From contig NZ_JAENXS010000002.1 in NCBI RefSeq assembly GCF_016612535.1, positions 992,001 to 1,056,000 on the forward strand: 64,000 bases of DNA, in the 5' to 3' direction. Under the pieces are notes generated by a model. That model worked only from the letters and a program-made list of their open reading frames with translations. It was not told where the DNA came from and searched no databases. Each line of letters opens with the position of its first letter. The first letter of the stretch is position 1. Below are positions 37,104 to 45,178 of this stretch, piece by piece. The position numbers and the translations under genes were made by a program. This stretch comes from Bradyrhizobium diazoefficiens. Its GTDB lineage: Bacteria > Pseudomonadota > Alphaproteobacteria > Rhizobiales > Xanthobacteraceae.

Positions 37104-38288
37104 TCAGCCTCCAACCGCCCGATAGGCGAGGCGCTTGAACTCGAAGAAGAACGGATTCCAGAATCCCATGTAGCGCTGGCTCATCAGCACGCCGGCGGTA
37201 TCGGCCTGCGGGCAAATCCACCAATGGGTGCCGGCAAGCCCGCCCCACTGGAATTCTCCGATCGAGTTGGGGGGATCAAAGGGCGTCGGCGCGAAGGTGA
37301 CGGCGCCGCCGAGGCCAAAGCCCTTGCCGGGGATCGGCCCGAGATTGGCGAAGCGGATGGTCTGCCCGGCGGGCAGCTGGTTCGTCATCATCTGCCGCAG
37401 CGTGTCCGGCTTCAGCAGCGCATCCGACCCGGGCAACAGCGCGCGCATCAACGCGAGCATGTCCGGCAAGGTCGAGACCAGACCGCCGCCGCCCGACAGC
37501 CGCGGCAGCGGCCGCAGGTAGGCTTGCGGGTAAGGCAGATTGTCGGCCCGTGTCAGGCCCGGTTTCATTGGATCGAGCACGTCGGCACCATGATAGAGCG
37601 CAACCAGCCTGCCCTGCTGCGCTTCAGGCACGTCGAACCCGGTGTCGGTCATGCCGAGCGGATCGAAGATCCGCGCCTTGAGGAACGCATCGAGCCTTTC
37701 GCCGGAGACGACCTCCACCGCACGGCCGAGCACGTCGGTTGCAACCGAATATTCCCAGCTCGTGCCGGGATGATAGGACAGGGGTAGCTCAGCGAGTTGG
37801 TCGATCATGTCGGTCAGCGGCGTCAGCGGATTGAGCACGCGCGCGTCGTTGTAGCCTTTGAATAACACCGAGCCGGGATCGAAGACGCCGTAGCTCAGGC
37901 CAGAGGTATGGGTCAACAACTGCCGAATCGTGATCGGGCTTTTCGCCGGCTCGACGTCAGCGAGGGTCGAAGCACCCGGCTTCAGCACCTTGCGATGGCC
38001 GAGCTGCGGCAGGACTTTCTCGATTGTGTCATCGAGCCCAATGCGGCCCTCTTCGACCAGCAACATGATCGCACAGGTGACGAAGATCTTGGTGTCGGAG
38101 AAAGCGCGAAAGATATGGTCCGGCCGCAGCGTCGTCTTCGCCTCGCGATCGGCAAAGCCGACGCATTGCCGGTCGACGACCTCACGCCCGCGCAGCACGG
38201 CCCAGGACACGCCGGGGATGATCTCCTGATCGACGTAGCGCTGCATCGCCGTCCGCGCAGCGGAAAAATCTGGTGTTCTCGCGTCCAT
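37104..38288 (-). CDS. Serine hydrolase, class C beta-lactamase/esterase fold
   Basis: The 394-residue protein has the SxxK motif SDTK (S64-K67), the Tyr motif in WEYSVATDVLG, and a late GGLAGTHWWI segment in place of the KTG box, as in EstB-type esterases. No signal peptide is visible, which argues against a beta-lactamase role. It probably hydrolyses an ester; the substrate is unknown. Confidence 0.88.
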   Translation of the reverse strand: MDARTPDFSAARTAMQRYVDQEIIPGVSWAVLRGREVVDRQCVGFADREAKTTLRPDHIFRAFSDTKIFVTCAIMLLVEEGRIGLDDTIEKVLPQLGHRKVLKPGASTLADVEPAKSPITIRQLLTHTSGLSYGVFDPGSVLFKGYNDARVLNPLTPLTDMIDQLAELPLSYHPGTSWEYSVATDVLGRAVEVVSGERLDAFLKARIFDPLGMTDTGFDVPEAQQGRLVALYHGADVLDPMKPGLTRADNLPYPQAYLRPLPRLSGGGGLVSTLPDMLALMRALLPGSDALLKPDTLRQMMTNQLPAGQTIRFANLGPIPGKGFGLGGAVTFAPTPFDPPNSIGEFQWGGLAGTHWWICPQADTAGVLMSQRYMGFWNPFFFEFKRLAYRAVGG

Positions 38289-38534
38289 GAATTGGTCCCT
38301 CCCCGAATTGGTTGAAATGGATGTAACGACGAATCGATCGCAGGGAAGCCCGCCCCCGCAGCGACCCGGCTGGGCTCAGCTCGCCGGCATTTATGTTTCG
38401 GCGCGTGTTTATCCCGGCGAGAGCAACAGAGCGCAAACCGTTGCAATCCTTGCGGCAAGACCTCATTAATCGCGCGACCTTTAGCCTCGCACCCATGTTC
38501 AGCGTATCTTCAATCTCACCATGGGTGACCCGCA

Positions 38535-39089
38535 ATGACCTCGATCTCTGCAACCTCGACCAGTTCTTATTCTTCCCCACTCGACCTCCTTAAGAGCGAG
38601 CTCACCAAGGAAGTCTCGGCCGGCACCATCAGCTCCAGCGACCAATCCGCGCTCTCGTCCGCGCTCGATGACATCGATTCCTCGCTCAAGAGCGGCGCAT
38701 CGAGCTCGAGCTCCACGTCGGCGCCCTCGTCTGGCGACATGCAGTCCAAGATCGACGACCTCATCAACGGCGAGGTCTCGAGCGGCAAGCTGACCAGCAG
38801 CCAGGCGAGCGAGCTGAAGAACGTGTTCTCCAACACCTTCTCCGGCAGCGCCGGCGGACCACCCCCGCCGCCGGATGGCAGCAGCGACTCATCGAGCGCG
38901 AGCAGCACGGACTCAACCTCTTCGTCCGATTCCTCGTCCAGTGCGTCCTCGTCGACCAACGCGGACCTGATGAAGGAGCTGATCTCGCTGCTCCAGAGTG
39001 CAACCAGCCAGTCGACGTCCTACAGCTCCAGCGGCAACAGTTCGTCTTCGTCCGCGTCGAGCTCGCTGCTCGTCGACTACAAGACCTGA
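38535..39089 (+). CDS. Serine-rich low-complexity protein with paired helical segments
   Basis: The 184-residue protein is dominated by Ser, with Thr, Asp and Ala. Two short amphipathic segments look alike: LLKSELTKEVSAGTISSSDQ and IDDLINGEVSSGKLTSSQAS. Each ends in the pattern EVSxGxxxSxQxxxL, suggesting an internal duplication. GPPPPPDG separates them from a long Ser tract, and a third helix (NADLMKELISLLQSA) follows. There is no signal peptide or Cys. I recall similar proteins in bradyrhizobia annotated as hypothetical. Confidence 0.65.
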   Translation: MTSISATSTSSYSSPLDLLKSELTKEVSAGTISSSDQSALSSALDDIDSSLKSGASSSSSTSAPSSGDMQSKIDDLINGEVSSGKLTSSQASELKNVFSNTFSGSAGGPPPPPDGSSDSSSASSTDSTSSSDSSSSASSSTNADLMKELISLLQSATSQSTSYSSSGNSSSSSASSSLLVDYKT

Positions 39090-39137
39090 ATGTCATGGCC
39101 CGCTGAATGCCTTGGCCCGGCGTACACCGCCGGGCCG

Positions 39138-39830
39138 TCATTCCTGCTTCGTGAACGCCGTGACGTGCAGGCGACGGCGGATACGCATGCCCTGCCGCTG
39201 GTATAGTGCGATCGCAGACGCGTTGCTGGAAAACACGTGCAGGAACGGGATTTCGCCGCGCGCCTCGATCTGGCGCGCGACTGCCGCGAGCAGCGCCTGC
39301 GCATAGCCGCGCCCGCGATGTTCGGGATGAACGCAGACGGCCGTCATCTCGACGAAATGTCCCGGCTTCATCCGCTCGCCGGCCATCGCGACCAGCTCGC
39401 CGCCGGCGCGAATGCCGAGGAATGTACCGAGTTCGTGCGTCCGCGTGGCGAACGGTCCGGGCTTGGTCAATGCCGTCAGCGCCATCATCGCGGCAACGTC
39501 GGCGGTCTCCAACCTGACGATTTCGGCGTCGCGAAGCGGACTATCGGCGGGCGAGCCCATCATCTGCTCGCCGGTCTCCGCCAGCACCACCTTGAAGCCG
39601 GCGGGAACGACGACCGGCTCCGGCGTGAACAGCGCCGCAACCTGCGAACCCGACATGAGATCACCGAGCGCGGCGAAACTCGCTTCGGACATGTCGACCA
39701 TGTCGGCAAACGGTGTCATGTCCACGGGATAGCGCAGCGCGCGCGGCCCGCCTTGCGCCAGATGCTTCTGGCTCGTCGTCAGCGCGCTCCAGATCGGATG
39801 ATCCAGCAGCCGAAAATCGCTGTCGGACAC
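39138..39830 (-). CDS. GNAT family N-acetyltransferase (FR47-like)
   Basis: The 230-residue protein has a GNAT domain in its second half, with the acetyl-CoA loop EHRGRGYAQALLAAVARQ, the preceding strand EMTAVCVHP and the terminal NASAIALYQRQGM. The N-terminal half resembles the FR47-like group. The substrate is unknown. It is five bases from the Lin0512 gene upstream on the same strand. Confidence 0.85.
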   Translation of the reverse strand: MSDSDFRLLDHPIWSALTTSQKHLAQGGPRALRYPVDMTPFADMVDMSEASFAALGDLMSGSQVAALFTPEPVVVPAGFKVVLAETGEQMMGSPADSPLRDAEIVRLETADVAAMMALTALTKPGPFATRTHELGTFLGIRAGGELVAMAGERMKPGHFVEMTAVCVHPEHRGRGYAQALLAAVARQIEARGEIPFLHVFSSNASAIALYQRQGMRIRRRLHVTAFTKQE

Positions 39831-39834
39831 CGGT

Positions 39835-40188
39835 CTAGTCCTTATCGAAGCTGACGATGACAGCGGCGTTGGCGATGAGGATGGGGTCGTTGGCCTGCTC
39901 CGTGGCCGAGGGAATCTCCAGCCCGCCCTTGACCGCGTTGACGGTCACGGTGCCGTAGGGTAGCTCCTTGGCAACCGCTTCCTTGTCGACAGCCTCGGGA
40001 TTCGGCACGCCGATCGTGACATCGACGAACATGTCGTTGGCGGTCTTGTCGATCATTCGGAAGAAACCGAGGCTCGAGTGCCGGATCGCATCCGACACGG
40101 CACGCTTCGCCGCCTTGGTGGCGTCCCTGCCGTGAACGTCGACGCCCATGCCCATCTCGGTGATACAGCGAACGCGAGTCATGTCCAT
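39835..40188 (-). CDS. Lin0512 family protein
   Basis: The 117-residue protein matches the Lin0512 family: CITEMGMGVDVHGRDATKAAKRAVSDAIRHSSLGF, and VTIGVPNPEAVD with PYGTVTV. Family structures look like a small ferredoxin-like or tautomerase-like fold; the function is unassigned. ATG at 40182 is an equally plausible start. It lies between the GNAT and ClC genes on the same strand. Confidence 0.85.
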   Translation of the reverse strand: MDMTRVRCITEMGMGVDVHGRDATKAAKRAVSDAIRHSSLGFFRMIDKTANDMFVDVTIGVPNPEAVDKEAVAKELPYGTVTVNAVKGGLEIPSATEQANDPILIANAAVIVSFDKD

Positions 40189-40206
40189 TCCTGCCGGTGG
40201 TTGAGT

Positions 40207-42033
40207 TCAGAGGGGCTGACCTTCCGCGATCCGCGCCTCCGGCACAAGCGCCTTTTCGCGCAGGAAATAAGCGTTGCGGTCCTCCTCCTGCGCGTTCACG
40301 ACCGCGCGAATTCGCAGCAAATCCTTGCGCGCGACCAGGCCGACCACGCGATGGCTGGCGCGATCGACCACCGGCAGCCGCCCGAGATCGGAAGCGACCA
40401 TGAGATCGGCGACCCGCCCCAGCACGTCATCGGGATGCGCGACCACGGCCGATGTATCCGACACCACGTCATCGAGCGTCGCCGCCTGATGATCGCCTTC
40501 GGTGCGCCAGCGCAGCACGTCGGCGCGGGTCACCATGCCGCTCAGCCGTCCATCGGCAGCGACGACGGGATAGGATTTGTGGCGGCGCTGATCCGAGGTG
40601 AAGAAAGCCACCGCCGCGTCGATGGGCATGTCGACCGGCAACGTGTCGACGTTCGTGACCATGACATCGACCGTACGCATCAACTCGAACGGATCGATCG
40701 CGTATTCGCGTGTGATGTGCTGGCCACGGCGCGCGATCTTCTCGGTCAGGATCGAACGCTTGAGCAACAGCACTGTGACGGCATGCGCCGCGCCGGTCGC
40801 CGCCAGCAGCGGCAGCAGCATGTCGATATTGCCGGTCAGCTCGATGGCGAACATCACGCCGGTCAGCGGCGAGCGCATCGTGCCACCCATCATCGCGGCC
40901 ATGCCGACCAGCGCCCAGAATGATGCGCCACCCGGCAGCACCAGTCCCTCCAACCAGCCAGCCGTGCCGCCGAGAATCAGCAGCGGCGCCAGCACGCCGC
41001 CCGACGTGCCGGAACTCAGCGCGATCACCCAGATCGCGGACTTCACCAGTAAGAGCCGGATCACCTCGTCGCGCACCATGTGGCCGGACAAGAGATCGGC
41101 GATGACATCATAGCCGACGCCGAGCGCACGGGGATCGATGAGCCCACCGAGGCCAACGACGAGGCCGCCGAGCATCGGCCACCACATCCAGTGTACCGGC
41201 AGATGGTCGAACAAATCTTCGATCACGTAGAGCAGCCGCGTCATCAGCCCTGATTGCAGTCCGGCGATGATGCCGACGCCGATCGCAGCCGCAAGGCCCC
41301 ACCAGGGCAGGTCCGGCCGCTCCGCGAACGGAAACAACGGTCCTGTCCCGAACAGCAGCGGGCGCCACGCCGCCGAGATCACCGCCGCCGTCACCACGGG
41401 CAGGAAGCTGCGCGGCTTCCATTCGAACAGCAGCAACTCGACCGCGAGCAGGACCGCTGCGATCGGCGTGCCGAAGATCGCCGTCATGCCGGCGGCCGCG
41501 CCCGCGACCAGCAGCGTCTTGCGCTCGGCCGCGGTGAGATGGAAGCACTGGGCGAAGATCGATCCGATCGCGCCGCCCGTCATGATGATCGGTCCCTCGG
41601 CGCCGAATGGTCCGCCGCTTCCGATCGACACCGCCGAGGACAGCGGCTTCAGGATCGCGACCTTCGGCTGCATCCGGCTGCCCCCGATCAGGATCGCCTC
41701 GATCGCCTCGGGAATGCCGTGTCCGCGTATCTTTTCCGACCCGAACCGCGCCATCAACCCGACCACAAGACCGCCGAGTGCAGGCGCGAGCACCATCCAC
41801 GTCCCCGGATGGGCATTCGCCAGCGAAACATTCGCGGTGCTGAGATGGCCGAACCAGACCAGATTGGTGACTAGCGCGATCAGCTTCAACAGCACCCAGG
41901 CGGCCCCGGCGCCGAGGCTACCGACCAGCAGCGCCATGCCGATCAGGACCAGCACACGGCGGTCAGCGGTAAAATCTCCGGGCTTGCCGCGAGGACGCGG
42001 GAGGCCGCCGGTCAAGTCGGGGGTCTGGCGCAT
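40207..42033 (-). CDS. ClC-type chloride channel/antiporter with C-terminal CBS pair
   Basis: The 608-residue protein has the ClC transmembrane core. The gating Glu motif is GAEGP (E146, equivalent to the GREGP Glu). The central motif reads GHGIPEA at residues 104-110, His replacing the usual Ser of GSGIP. After the last span comes a CBS pair (about residues 445-590: TSDQRRHKSYPVVAADGRLSG and ASDLGRLPVVDRASHRVVG). The start is ATG 42033 (MRQTPDLTGG); the longer frame to 42123 would run through a strong palindrome. Fluoride or chloride specificity cannot be settled here. Confidence 0.92.
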   Translation of the reverse strand: MRQTPDLTGGLPRPRGKPGDFTADRRVLVLIGMALLVGSLGAGAAWVLLKLIALVTNLVWFGHLSTANVSLANAHPGTWMVLAPALGGLVVGLMARFGSEKIRGHGIPEAIEAILIGGSRMQPKVAILKPLSSAVSIGSGGPFGAEGPIIMTGGAIGSIFAQCFHLTAAERKTLLVAGAAAGMTAIFGTPIAAVLLAVELLLFEWKPRSFLPVVTAAVISAAWRPLLFGTGPLFPFAERPDLPWWGLAAAIGVGIIAGLQSGLMTRLLYVIEDLFDHLPVHWMWWPMLGGLVVGLGGLIDPRALGVGYDVIADLLSGHMVRDEVIRLLLVKSAIWVIALSSGTSGGVLAPLLILGGTAGWLEGLVLPGGASFWALVGMAAMMGGTMRSPLTGVMFAIELTGNIDMLLPLLAATGAAHAVTVLLLKRSILTEKIARRGQHITREYAIDPFELMRTVDVMVTNVDTLPVDMPIDAAVAFFTSDQRRHKSYPVVAADGRLSGMVTRADVLRWRTEGDHQAATLDDVVSDTSAVVAHPDDVLGRVADLMVASDLGRLPVVDRASHRVVGLVARKDLLRIRAVVNAQEEDRNAYFLREKALVPEARIAEGQPL

Positions 42034-42069
42034 GGATAACTCTTTTCGGGAGGATTCTTCGCGCCTGCA

Positions 42070-42090
42070 ATATATCGTGTTACGATATAT
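42070..42090. promoter_or_regulatory. PadR-like operator upstream of the ClC gene
   Basis: ATATATCGT (42070-42078) and ACGATATAT (42082-42090) form a perfect 9-bp inverted repeat around GTT, 37 bases upstream of the ClC start. The same nonamer ATATATCGT occurs at 50655-50663 in front of the padR gene. The site is AT-rich against a GC-rich background. Confidence 0.55.
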
Positions 42091-42141
42091 ATCAAGGAAT
42101 GGCTGGTATGATCGTCCCGGCAATGTTTCGAGAATTTTCTT

Positions 42142-43797
42142 CTATTTTTGCCGCGCCCGCAGCTCATCGACCAGCACGCGCACATTCTCCGAATAGTCGA
42201 TAGGGATCACGACCAGATGCACGCCGCCCTCCTTGAAGGCGGCGTCGAGCGTCGGGGCAAAGCCGTCGATGCTCTCGATGCGATGCCCCTTGGCGCCATA
42301 GGCGTTCGCGTACATGACGAAGTCGGGATTGCCGAAGGTCATGCCGTAATCGGCAAAATGGTCGACGGCCTGCTTCCAGCGGATCATGCCGTAGGCGTGG
42401 TCTTCCAGCACCAGCACGACCAAATTGAGCTTGAGGCGGACGGCAGTCTCCATCTCCTGGCTGTTCATCATGAAGCCGCCGTCGCCGGCGATCGCGAGCA
42501 CGCGGCGGTCAGGATAGAGCATCGCGGCCATCATCGCCGATGGCAGGCCTGCACCCATCGTCGCCAGCGCATTGTCGAGCAGCAGCGTGTTGGCGACGCG
42601 GGTGCGGTAGTTGCGTGCGAACCAGATCTTGTACATGCCGTTGTCGAGCGCGACGATGCCGTTCTCGGGGATGACCTGGCGGATGTCGTGCACGATGCGC
42701 TGCGGCGTCGGCGGCCAGCGCGCCTCGGTGGCGCGGTCGACGATACGCCTGAGGATTTCCTCCCGTAGCGGCAACAGCGCCGCCGCCTGCGGCAGCTTGC
42801 CTTCGAGCCGGTCGGCCAGAAGCTCCAGGCTCGGGCCGACGTCGCCGACCACTTCGGCGTCTGGAAAGTAGACCTGCTCGACACTGGCCGAAGTGTAGCT
42901 GACGTGAATCACCTTCGGCCCCGACGGACCCATGATGAAGGGCGGCTTCTCGATCGGATCATGGCCGATCGCCACGATCAAATCGGCGGCGTCGATGGCA
43001 TCGTGCACATAGTCGCGCTCGGACAGCGCCGCGGTGCCCATATAGAGATTGGTGCCGCCGGGCACGGTGCCCTTGCCCATCTGCGTGGTGAAGAACGGAA
43101 TGCCGGTCCGTCGCACGAAGCTTGCGATGCCGTGGGTCGAGCGCGGCCGGCTGGTCGCTGCGCCCATCATCACCAGCGGGCGCTTTGCGGCCAAAATCAT
43201 CTCGGCGGCACGATCGAGCGCGGCGCGGTGCGCGACGGGGATCTCGATCGGATGGATGTGAATCACGGGGGCGGCCGGCACCTCGTCGCCCGCGATGTCT
43301 TCGGGCAGTTCGAGATGCACCGGTCCCGGCCGCTCCTCCATCGCCACGCGAAAGGCATCGCGCACCACGGTGGGGATCGAGGAGGCGCTGATGATCTGCC
43401 GCGACAATTTCGTCAGCGGCTTCATGGTCGCGACCACGTCCACGATCTGGAAGCGCGCCTGCCGGCTGCTCATGATCGGCTTCTGCCCGGTGATCAGGAT
43501 CATCGGCATCGCGCCGAGATGCGCATAGGCGGCACCCGTGGACAGATTGAGCGCACCGGGGCCGAGCGTCGACAGGCAGACGCCGGGCTTGCCGGTCAAC
43601 CGGCCATGGGTCGCGGCCATGAAGGCGGCGGCCTGCTCGTGGCGGGTCAGGATCAGCTGAATTTTCGAAGTGCGGAGCGATTCGACGAGGTCGAGGTTTT
43701 CTTCGCCGGGGACACCGAAAATGCGATCAACGCCTTCGTTCTCCAGCGCCGCGACGAACAGGTCCGATCCTTTGACTTTATGGTCCCGCTCGCTCAT
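42142..43797 (-). CDS. Acetolactate synthase large subunit-type ThDP enzyme
   Basis: The 551-residue thiamine-diphosphate enzyme has the catalytic Glu in FGVPGEENLDL, the PGVCLSTLGPGALNL segment, and the ThDP-binding motif IAGDGGFMMNSQEMETAVRLKLN. ATG at 43797 (MSERDHKVKG) has a GGAGGCGAC ribosome site; the open frame to 44163 extends into repeats and is rejected. No small regulatory subunit gene adjoins it, so it may be a catabolic or stand-alone acetolactate synthase rather than the IlvBH biosynthetic enzyme. Confidence 0.9.
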   Translation of the reverse strand: MSERDHKVKGSDLFVAALENEGVDRIFGVPGEENLDLVESLRTSKIQLILTRHEQAAAFMAATHGRLTGKPGVCLSTLGPGALNLSTGAAYAHLGAMPMILITGQKPIMSSRQARFQIVDVVATMKPLTKLSRQIISASSIPTVVRDAFRVAMEERPGPVHLELPEDIAGDEVPAAPVIHIHPIEIPVAHRAALDRAAEMILAAKRPLVMMGAATSRPRSTHGIASFVRRTGIPFFTTQMGKGTVPGGTNLYMGTAALSERDYVHDAIDAADLIVAIGHDPIEKPPFIMGPSGPKVIHVSYTSASVEQVYFPDAEVVGDVGPSLELLADRLEGKLPQAAALLPLREEILRRIVDRATEARWPPTPQRIVHDIRQVIPENGIVALDNGMYKIWFARNYRTRVANTLLLDNALATMGAGLPSAMMAAMLYPDRRVLAIAGDGGFMMNSQEMETAVRLKLNLVVLVLEDHAYGMIRWKQAVDHFADYGMTFGNPDFVMYANAYGAKGHRIESIDGFAPTLDAAFKEGGVHLVVIPIDYSENVRVLVDELRARQK

Positions 43798-43900
43798 GTC
43801 GCCTCCGCTTGCTGCTGGCTCCCGTGTTCCAGGGGCGGGCACATGGTAGCGGCTAGCGGCGCGGACACAACTCACAAAGAGGCGCACAGCTGCATCAACG

Positions 43901-43983
43901 CCGTCATTGCGAGCGCAGCGAAGCAATCCAGAGTCTTTCCGCGGACGCATTTCTCGATTGCTTCGCTGCGCTCGCAATGACGG
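43901..43983. repeat. REP-type inverted repeat with perfect 28-bp arms
   Basis: The left arm (43901-43928, starting CCGTCATTGCGAGCGCAGCG) is the exact complement of the right arm (43956-43983), around a 27-base loop. Such CATTGCGAGCG palindromes are widespread alphaproteobacterial intergenic repeats. It would form a very stable hairpin in either transcript. Confidence 0.85.
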
Positions 43984-44059
43984 AGCAAGCAGACACGCCT
44001 TCACATCCTCGCGGCTTGTCTCGCCCGAGCTTTGCTCGGTCGGCTCACCCTCAATTGAA

Positions 44060-44600
44060 AGAGGGCACAGGGAAGACCGGGTGCTGGCTGGCACCCGCGG
44101 TCCACTGTGCGATGGTTGCGCTACAAGAATCTGCACAGCAGCATACAGGTGAAGCCGAGACATCCGGCCTTCCCTGCGCAGTGGTCTTACGGCTTATGTC
44201 GCGCTCTCCCCGGGGAGCAATGCACTATTGCCCCCGTCGGTCTCGCAGATGACTGATACGAGGGCCCGATTGAGCCACACGCATCACCACGAGCCTTGAC
44301 GCACAGACTCCGGGCGTCAGGACCACACGATTTTGCCGCACGCAGATCATACCGGTCGTGCGCGCGACACATCCGCTCACGGTTGCCCGCCCTGCGATTG
44401 CTTGTCGCGCCGATGTTGCCTGCGTCCACCACCATCCGGCCCGCGTTCGTGACGATCGCGATACGCCCCTCTTTCGTGGGCCGGAGTGAGCGACACATAC
44501 GCCGCTTCCGAATTTCGGTAAAGTGGAATATTTTGACGGCCGGCATCGACCAAGGCGTGGTGTGTTTTGCCTGTCGGGCAACGCAAGATCTCGTGGCTCA
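44060..44600. repeat. Dispersed intergenic repeat, family B, long copy
   Basis: The 3' part (44446-44600) matches 49575-49730. Shared blocks include CGTTCGTGACGATCGCGATA, TTCCGAATTTC, GTAAAGTGGAATAT and a conserved GGGCAACGCAAG-type end. The 5' part (about 44060-44445), with its GACCGGGTGCTGGCTGGCAC region, resembles a long non-coding repeat I recall from many Bradyrhizobium spacers. The left border is approximate. Confidence 0.6.
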
Positions 44601-44759
44601 ACCTAGTCAACCGCACTGCCTCTCCCGCGCCCGAAGTTCCTCGCCCAATAAATCAGCACGAAATGGCCGCATGTGAGTCCGCAACCTTTCGGCGCCGCGT
44701 GACTTCTTGGGCAGCGACTCTTCTGTCGCGATCTCAACTGCCAACCCAAAGGAGTTCAC

Positions 44760-45062
44760 ATGGCTCTTCTCGGAAACCTGCTCGGCACGGTCGATGGTCT
44801 GCTTGGAACAGCAACGGGTGCGCTGTCAGGCAGCGCCAATGCAGGTGGAAATGCGACGGCCGGCGCCAGCGGCTCGGTCGATTTGTCGCATACGCTCGAT
44901 GTCGGAGCGCTGATCGAAACCAACCCCAGCATCGACGTCTCTACGTCGGGCCTTGCGGGAACCGGTGGCATCGATGCCTCGATCTCCGCACCGACGGCGG
45001 TCGGCCTCAGCGCGGATGTCGGTCATCTCGACGTCGGTGGCCTCCTCCATGGGCTGGTCTGA
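44760..45062 (+). CDS. Small acidic Gly/Ala/Ser-rich protein, candidate type I secretion cargo
   Basis: The 100-residue protein (MALLGNLLGTVDGLLGTATG onward) contains no Lys, Arg or Cys and is acidic, with Asp spaced through DVGALIE, SIDVSTSGLAG and LDVGGLLHGLV. It has no signal peptide and no GGxGxD RTX repeats. AAAGGAG at 44748-44754 gives it a strong ribosome site. It lies 116 bases upstream of a type I secretion ABC gene on the same strand. Acidic, Cys-free and basic-residue-poor composition is usual for type I secreted proteins, so it is a plausible cargo. No family was recognised. Confidence 0.7.
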   Translation: MALLGNLLGTVDGLLGTATGALSGSANAGGNATAGASGSVDLSHTLDVGALIETNPSIDVSTSGLAGTGGIDASISAPTAVGLSADVGHLDVGGLLHGLV

Positions 45063-45178
45063 GCCGATTTTCGGATGACAAACAAATATGTGGCGTGGGG
45101 CGGTCTGCCCCACGTCACCCTTCGCGTAAGCCGCCAGCATCCCGGCGCAGATTCCTTCGATCCCTTGAGGACATCCAG

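Larger units (their letters stand above)
43798..44759. other. Long repeat-rich intergenic region
   Basis: This 962-base spacer holds a large REP-type hairpin (43901-43983) and a copy of dispersed repeat B, whose shared 3' part is 44446-44600. ORFs of up to 126 codons occur inside it but overlap the repeats and have no family resemblance. The upstream signals for the secretion locus at 44760 probably lie in the last 150 bases. Confidence 0.6.

Noticed and set aside
36916..37125. 69-codon forward frame between the GST and serine hydrolase genes
   Set aside because: No ribosome site of note, no family resemblance, and it overlaps the end of the serine hydrolase gene.
37104..38288. Calling the serine hydrolase a beta-lactamase
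   Set aside because: There is no signal peptide and the KTG box is replaced by THWW, which fits esterase-type relatives better.
43798..44163. N-terminal extension of the acetolactate synthase frame
   Set aside because: It runs through the REP hairpin. A strong ribosome site precedes ATG 43797.
44296..44676. 126-codon forward frame in the repeat region
   Set aside because: It is encoded by dispersed repeat B and is not protein-like.
44567..45178. Upstream extension of the secretion ABC gene
   Set aside because: It overlaps the 100-residue protein in another frame and includes repeat sequence. The conserved ABC sequence begins at 45179.
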